From the NCBI GenBank assembly GCA_025462755.1, contig JAOAPF010000447.1, positions 22,328 through 86,327 of the forward strand: a stretch of DNA of 64,000 nucleotides. The letters are read 5' to 3'. Each line of letters begins with the position of its first letter. Positions within the stretch are counted from its first letter, which is position 1. The translations under genes and the position numbers were made by a program. The notes under the pieces were generated by a model. That model saw nothing but the letters and a program-made list of their open reading frames with translations, ran no database searches and had not been told where the DNA came from. This stretch comes from Edaphobacter sp. (lineage in GTDB: Bacteria; Acidobacteriota; Terriglobia; Terriglobales; Acidobacteriaceae). Positions 58,555 to 64,000 of this stretch are shown piece by piece.

Positions 58555-60726
58555 TTACTTTGTGGCCATCGGCGCTGCCCCCGGCCCAACGCCATCCGCA
58601 AACGGCTCGCCCCAGATGTAGTGCTCAAACCAATGCAGGTTCTCCTCCATCACCGCCCGCTGCTGCTTCGGCTTATCAATCGGATGCCCAAACCCGTGAT
58701 ACAGCACCATCTTCACTGGCACACCCTTGTCTTCGAGCGCCTGCCGCAGCTCAAAACTGTCAGGCACCGGCACCCGCTTGTCACGGTCTCCCTGTTGAAT
58801 CAGCGTCGGTGTCTTCGCCTTCGCGATATACGAAATCGGCGACGTCTTCTTATAAATCTCCGGGTCATCCCATGGCGTAGCCTTCAGATACTGCCGCGTG
58901 AACGGAGTGATGTCCGTATTCACGTAGTACGTCGTCCAGTCTGAGATGCCCGCCCCGACCGACACCGCCTTGAAGCGGTCGCTCGCCGTCGTAATGAACG
59001 CCGAGATATATCCGCCCTCGCTCCAACCCATCGAGCCAACGCGGTCTTTATCCACAAACCCCTGCGCGATCAGATAATCCACGCCCGAGATCACATCAGC
59101 ATAATCCCCCACACCCAGATTCCGCACATTAAGCGCACGAAACTTGGCACCATACCCCGCCGACCCGCGATAGTTCGGCCGCAGCACCAGCGCGCCCTTC
59201 GCCACAAACAACTCGACCGGATAGTAACGATCAGCACTCACATTCGGCCGGTCCACACCCGTAGGCCCGCCATGAATCACCACCAGCAGCGGATACTTCT
59301 TCTTCGCATCGAAGTCCGCCGGCTTCTCCAGAATCCCCTCGACCGTCGCCCCATCACCCGACTTCCAGCTCACCACCTCACGCCGCGCCACCGTGTAGGC
59401 ATTCATTGCATCCGTCAGATGAGTCACCCGCACCGGTGCGCCGCTCCCCGCGGTCGAAGCGATATAAACCTCCGCTCCCGTATTCGGCATCGCCGCCGCA
59501 TACGCCACCTCGCCGAAGTCCTTCGTAAACGAAGCCCCATTCGCTATCAGATCATCCGGATAAGTCACCTGCTCCGCCGCACCCGTAGCCACGTTCAATC
59601 GGTAAAGATGCGACGCCGTCTTCTTTAGCGCGCCAAAGTAAATCCCCTTCTCCGACCACGCAAACAGATGAGCATCCTCATCAAAGTTCCCGCTCACCAC
59701 CCGCGGCGTCCCACCCGTCACCGGCACCACCGCGATCTTCTGGTTCGCATAGAAAAAATACTGCGCACCATCCGCCGTCACAAACGCCACCTCGCTTCCA
59801 TCCGGCGAGAGGTGCGGATCGCTGTTCGGTCCCGGCGTCGTCACCAGCTTCGTTACCTTCTTATCCGCAACCGAGACTACATAAACCGTCGTCGTCCCAC
59901 CATTCTTCAGCTCGCCATTCTTCGCGGCGGCAAACGCAACCTTTCCCCCATCCTTCGACCACGAAAATCCCTGCACGCTGAACCCATCGCCCTCGGTCAG
60001 CCGATGCGCCTCCGGCACGCCAAACGGAGGAGCCGGGGCCGCCGAAGCCGCCGCACTCGAGGTTGCAGACTTCTCCTTCGCCTCCTTAGCCGGAGCCGCA
60101 ACCGGAGCCGCCGTCACATCCACCGTCCAGAGATGGGTCATCCGCTCGTCTCCATCGATGACCGTGTACTCCCCGTAGCGTTCCACCCGGTCCTTCTGCG
60201 CCTTCGACAGCGGGTCTTTCGTCGTAAACGCGACCGTCTTCGAATCCGGCCCCCACTCGAACCCATCCACGCCGTCGTCAAGCTTCGTCACCTGCCGCGC
60301 CTCGCCCCCGGTCGGATCGATCACATAGATCTGCTTGCTGTCGGCCTTCGTCTCCGCAATCTGCCCTGGCCTGTCGGACACAAACGCAACCCAATGCCCA
60401 TCCGGCGACCACTTCGCTCCCGAACTCGACTTCTCCTCCGCCGTCAACCGGTGCGTATTCCCCGCACGATCCGCAATCCAGAGATCGCGCTCAAACGCAT
60501 TGTCCTTCCAGTTCGTCCGCGACACCTCATACACCACACGCTGTCCATCCGGAGACAACGCCGCCCCCGAAGCCGTCTGCATTTCAAGCGCCTGATCGAT
60601 GCTCGGCACGCGCGCCATGCCCTGACCTGCAGCAAACCTCCCCGGCAACAAAACCAGCGCAAGACCGAAAAGACAAGACGCACCGGCAACAGGAAATTTT
60701 GCTTTGGATAAATTGTGAGGAGTCAT
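58555..60726 (-). CDS. S9-family peptidase
   Basis: VVIHGGPTGVDRPNVSADRYYPVELFVAKGALVLRPNYRGSAGYG; GSMGWSEGGYISAFITT; HGFGHPIDKP. Confidence 0.9.
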   Translation of the reverse strand: MTPHNLSKAKFPVAGASCLFGLALVLLPGRFAAGQGMARVPSIDQALEMQTASGAALSPDGQRVVYEVSRTNWKDNAFERDLWIADRAGNTHRLTAEEKSSSGAKWSPDGHWVAFVSDRPGQIAETKADSKQIYVIDPTGGEARQVTKLDDGVDGFEWGPDSKTVAFTTKDPLSKAQKDRVERYGEYTVIDGDERMTHLWTVDVTAAPVAAPAKEAKEKSATSSAAASAAPAPPFGVPEAHRLTEGDGFSVQGFSWSKDGGKVAFAAAKNGELKNGGTTTVYVVSVADKKVTKLVTTPGPNSDPHLSPDGSEVAFVTADGAQYFFYANQKIAVVPVTGGTPRVVSGNFDEDAHLFAWSEKGIYFGALKKTASHLYRLNVATGAAEQVTYPDDLIANGASFTKDFGEVAYAAAMPNTGAEVYIASTAGSGAPVRVTHLTDAMNAYTVARREVVSWKSGDGATVEGILEKPADFDAKKKYPLLVVIHGGPTGVDRPNVSADRYYPVELFVAKGALVLRPNYRGSAGYGAKFRALNVRNLGVGDYADVISGVDYLIAQGFVDKDRVGSMGWSEGGYISAFITTASDRFKAVSVGAGISDWTTYYVNTDITPFTRQYLKATPWDDPEIYKKTSPISYIAKAKTPTLIQQGDRDKRVPVPDSFELRQALEDKGVPVKMVLYHGFGHPIDKPKQQRAVMEENLHWFEHYIWGEPFADGVGPGAAPMATK

Positions 60727-60965
60727 ACGCGACAGTGTCGCACACCGCCCCCAGCCCGCAAAAATTCACAACCTGCCTATCCCCACCCAAACTTTGTCAT
60801 TCTGCGTATCCTCGCTATCCACCCAAATTTTTGCCATCCTGAGCGAGGCATTCGCGCACCTTGCGAACGGCGAGTTCGAAGGACCCGCGATCGCCTTTGC
60901 TTGTGCGGTTGCCATTGCTTTTGCTTTTGCCGTGCCCGTCCTCTTCCACCCAAGCCAAAAGACCG

Positions 60966-61030
60966 TCATTTCGACCGAAGCTGCTCACGCCTTTGTGAGC
61001 AGCGCAGCGGAGAAATCCGCTTCTCTACCT
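60966..61030. repeat. GTCATT/GCAGCGCAGCGGAG-type interspersed repeat (intergenic copy)
   Basis: GTCATTTCGACCGAAGCTGCTCACGCCTTTGTGAGCAGCGCAGCGGAGAAATCCGCTTCTCT. Confidence 0.75.
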
Positions 61031-61129
61031 CCACCGTTCGCCAACCCCCACACCGCCCACCTACCAGTGCCTTCGCCCTCTTATCTGATCCCCGCAGGAG
61101 ACCTGCTGTCGTCCTTGTATTTCAACCCC

Positions 61130-61265
61130 GTCACCTCCCAGGAAGAGCACACCTTGAAGGGTGTGCCGAAAACCCAGTTACCTCCAGGAAGAGCACACCT
61201 TTAGGTTGTGCCGAAAACCCAGTCACCTCCCAGGAAGGGCACACCTTTAGGTGTGCCGAAAACAA
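61130..61265. repeat. 45-47-bp tandem repeat x3
   Basis: GTCACCTCCCAGGAAGAGCACACCTT(GA/TA)GG(G/T)TGTGCCGAAAACCCA, each with a GCACACC...GGTGTGC dyad. Confidence 0.9.
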
Positions 61266-61491
61266 GCCGGGCCGAAGGCCCACCGCTCTGCCGAAGGCCG
61301 GAGCGAAGCCCGAAGGGCGAAGCGACTGATTTAATTGCCTTTGCCTTTGCTTTTATTTTTTTTCTGCGTTTTCAGCCCAAAAATCGCATGTCAAGCCCCA
61401 GAACCGCCTAACTCAATGAAAAACAATAAGATAGAGTTGGCATTTTAGTTAGCCTCAATCCGCTATACTTTAAATAGTGGAAGAAAGATCA

Positions 61492-61514
61492 AGCCCCGGC
61501 CAAACGCCGGGGCT
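61492..61514 (+). terminator. Intrinsic terminator-like hairpin, intergenic
   Basis: AGCCCCGGC-CAAAC-GCCGGGGCT then AACTTGTTTATTT. Confidence 0.6.
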
Positions 61515-61520
61515 AACTTG

Positions 61521-61566
61521 TTTATTTGCAATATTTTGGACGCAAGCCCTTTATTTGGAATATTTT
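61521..61566. repeat. AT-rich 17-bp direct repeat, 29-bp period
   Basis: TTTATTTGCAATATTTT (61521-61537) and TTTATTTGGAATATTTT (61550-61566). Confidence 0.85.
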
Positions 61567-61643
61567 ACAGACCAGCACTACCCGCAAATCTTTGAAAGGA
61601 GAGAATTTACGCGCGGGCAATAGGGGGGGTACCCCCCGGAGGT

Positions 61644-62303
61644 CTAAGCCGCCGGCTCGCCCTCGAAATAGAGATACTTCCGCCAAGCCGCATCCGCGCT
61701 GCCGATCATCCGCATGATGTGCCGCGAAGTGTGCAGTGAAAACGGCCGAGGCTCGCGCTGCAGCTTCATGTCCGTCAACTCATGCAGCAACTGGTTTCCC
61801 TTGCGCCGGTTGCAGTTATGGCAGCAGGCAACCAGGTTCTCCCACGTCGAAAGACCGCCCCGTGAACGCGGAACAACATGATCCAGCGTCAACTCTCCCG
61901 CCGTCAGGACCACGCTGCAGTACTGGCACGAGTTTCGATCGCGCAGCAGAATATTCTTCCGGCTCAGCGCACGCGTCTGATGAGGAATCCTGCGGTACTC
62001 AAGCAAACGAATCACGCTCGGCATAGCAATCCGCATCCGTGCCGCATGCAGCACCGCGCCCTGTTCCTCCTCGGTCCGCGCCACGCCCTTCAGCACCAGC
62101 ACGAGCGCGCGCCGAGCCCCACAGATATTGATCGGCTCATACGACGCATTCAACACCAGTACCGGAGTCTGCATGGCGGGCTGTCGAAAGACGCCGACCC
62201 GCACATCCAACTCAGCAACCACGCGGCCCGATCCATGCCCCGCACCGTGCCCAAGGTGTCGCTTCCCGCTCATCCCCTGCTTCCGCATCTTCCCCGATTG
62301 CAT
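61644..62303 (-). CDS. HNH endonuclease
   Basis: [51 protein letters not shown]. Start uncertain (62303 or 62174); the ORF opens to 62552. Confidence 0.85.
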   Translation of the reverse strand: MQSGKMRKQGMSGKRHLGHGAGHGSGRVVAELDVRVGVFRQPAMQTPVLVLNASYEPINICGARRALVLVLKGVARTEEEQGAVLHAARMRIAMPSVIRLLEYRRIPHQTRALSRKNILLRDRNSCQYCSVVLTAGELTLDHVVPRSRGGLSTWENLVACCHNCNRRKGNQLLHELTDMKLQREPRPFSLHTSRHIMRMIGSADAAWRKYLYFEGEPAA

Positions 62304-62373
62304 CTCCCAAACCCTCCGGTTCCAGCTACCGTTAGTACTTCGCGCCAAGCCGCCCGACTCACATCCATTCAAC

Positions 62374-63327
62374 TCATCCAGCATCCCAAACCGCGGTCTG
62401 CGAGGGCGCGTCCGCCGAAGCCGCATCCCAGGCCGCCACCATCTCCGGCTGCGCCCGCGACACCGTCGCCACCCAGACCTTGCTCGCTCCAGCCCGCCGC
62501 AGGACTCGCGAACAAACCCTGGCTGTAGCCCCGGTCGTATAAATGTCGTCAACCAGCAGAACCTCTCGCCCCTTCAGCGCCGAACGGTCCGCGACAGCAA
62601 ACGCACCCTGCAGGTTTCGCCGCCGCCCCTTCGGAGTCAACTCAAACTGACTCTGCGTGTCCTTCACCCTGCGAATCACGCCATGCGCCGCCTGCAGCCT
62701 CCACTCCGGCCGGCTCTTCTTCAACTCAGCAAGAGCAGCATCGGAAATCAGCACCGCCTGGTTGTAACCTCGCTCCCGCTCCTTCGAGGGAAACAGAGGC
62801 ACCGCAACCACGAGCAGATCGTTGCCCGCCTCAGCCTCGATCATCTCGATAGCTCGCGCGAGCATCCTGCCCAGCGGCCGGGCCACCGCGCTCATCCGCT
62901 CATACTTCAGCAGATGCACCATCTCCCGCAGCTCGTCCTGATAGACCGCGTACGCCACGGCACGCTCAAACTTCGGCGGCGCCATCCGGCAAGGCGAGCA
63001 CAACAAACCCTCCACCGGAAACTGCCCAGCAAACCGGACCCCCTCCATATCGAGCGCCTCCCCGCAACGCCCGCACAGCGTCATCGACTGGCTTTGCACT
63101 CTATCAATACATTGATCACAAACAGGAGAGAGATCAGCTCGCAGCAGCGGCCCACCACAAGCCCTGCAGTCAGTTGGATACAGCGTCGTTACAAGGTCAT
63201 CCAGCACCGCCCGAACCACCCGTCCCGGCCCCTGGAGCAAACGAGACATCGCGCGTTCTTGCACCGCCCCACCAGGCGGACCACCGGGTGGCCCCCCGGC
63301 ATCAAACCCGAGCGCATTGTCATTCAA
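62374..63327 (-). CDS. ComF-family phosphoribosyltransferase-like protein
   Basis: [20 protein letters not shown] zinc finger; [38 protein letters not shown]-binding motif. Confidence 0.9.
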   Translation of the reverse strand: MNDNALGFDAGGPPGGPPGGAVQERAMSRLLQGPGRVVRAVLDDLVTTLYPTDCRACGGPLLRADLSPVCDQCIDRVQSQSMTLCGRCGEALDMEGVRFAGQFPVEGLLCSPCRMAPPKFERAVAYAVYQDELREMVHLLKYERMSAVARPLGRMLARAIEMIEAEAGNDLLVVAVPLFPSKERERGYNQAVLISDAALAELKKSRPEWRLQAAHGVIRRVKDTQSQFELTPKGRRRNLQGAFAVADRSALKGREVLLVDDIYTTGATARVCSRVLRRAGASKVWVATVSRAQPEMVAAWDAASADAPSQTAVWDAG

Positions 63328-63465
63328 GCATTCGCTGAAGACTCACCTCACTCGCCTGCGCTCCAGGTCCCTCGGACCGCGCCATACTCGCAGTATAAGC
63401 CTTCCGGCATCCGGGCCGTCAACAAATCTGAACCATGGGTGATGCGTCTGTGCTACACCTAGGCC

Positions 63466-64000
63466 ATGCTGAAAGCCGTCACATGGTGCGCCAAATGCCT
63501 CTTCCTTTACTTCCTCGTCGTGGTCGCGGCGATCCGATTCTCCTGGATTGTCACCACTCCCGCCTGGGCGTTAGCCACCCGGATGCACTGGACGCAACTG
63601 ACCCGCGTCGCCTTCGTCCTCAGCTACTTCCTGCCCATCTTCGCCGCCGCCGGATTTCTCGTCGGCCTGATCCCCTTCGGCAAACTCGGCAAGGCCCTTG
63701 GCGATCTCTCCCGCTCCTTCTTTCCTTCCGCATCTACAAAACTTGCACCCGAGCCCGACCCAGTGCCGCCGATACTCTGGGCCTGGTTACCGGTCACCCT
63801 TGCCTTCCTGACGCGCTTCGTAACCTGGCAGTCACGGAACTCGAGCGTCCTTGACCCACACCGATCGCCCGGCCGCATCGAACGCTTCTTCGGCCCGCTC
63901 TACGCGCAGACATCCGGCCTGCTCGACGACAGGTGGATCACCGACCGCTTCCTCTTCACCGGCCCCATGCTCTTCCTTATGGCCTGCGCCATTGCCGTAC
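63466..64000 (+). CDS. Hypothetical membrane protein, truncated by the window end
   Basis: MLKAVTWCAKCLFLYFLVVVAAIRFSWIVTTPAWALATRMHWTQ..., open to base 64000, with several TM segments. Confidence 0.6.
   Translation, partial: MLKAVTWCAKCLFLYFLVVVAAIRFSWIVTTPAWALATRMHWTQLTRVAFVLSYFLPIFAAAGFLVGLIPFGKLGKALGDLSRSFFPSASTKLAPEPDPVPPILWAWLPVTLAFLTRFVTWQSRNSSVLDPHRSPGRIERFFGPLYAQTSGLLDDRWITDRFLFTGPMLFLMACAIAV

Noticed and set aside
61130-61265. CRISPR array
   Set aside because: Units are directly adjacent with no unique spacers; a tandem repeat.
61644-62303. HNH protein as a homing or defence nuclease
   Set aside because: Lies next to a ComF-type gene and looks like the common bacterial HNH family; nothing specific suggests mobility or defence.
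62128-63462. 444-aa + strand ORF
   Set aside because: Antisense to the HNH and ComF-type genes; shadow ORF.

Overview
Window from a GC-rich acidobacterium-like chromosome (Terriglobales-type gene content: carboxypeptidase-regulatory-domain TonB receptors, PEP-CTERM proteins, a TIGR03118-like protein, tricorn-type and S9 peptidases). Housekeeping anchors are gyrA (-), alaS (-), recX (-), comF-type (-) and an AMIN/amidase_3 cell-wall amidase (-). About 6-18 kb is a run of small secreted or unknown proteins. About 33-36.6 kb is an iron-uptake pair (STN-domain siderophore receptor plus PiuC-type dioxygenase). I found no tRNA, rRNA, CRISPR array or recognisable transposase. The most interesting material is: (1) a low-GC SIR2 + STAND-like NTPase + helical-repeat gene (antiphage-type architecture) broken by a single frameshift at an AAA run, next to gyrA; (2) a 51-nt ghost of a second gyrA 3' end (VVALPVVIPEEGTLLE-stop) between that gene and intact gyrA; (3) several families of two-hairpin interspersed repeats, one of which appears inserted in frame in an S9 peptidase gene; (4) an NTF2-like gene with minisatellites at both ends. 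All calls come from reading the sequence and translations; no searches were run.
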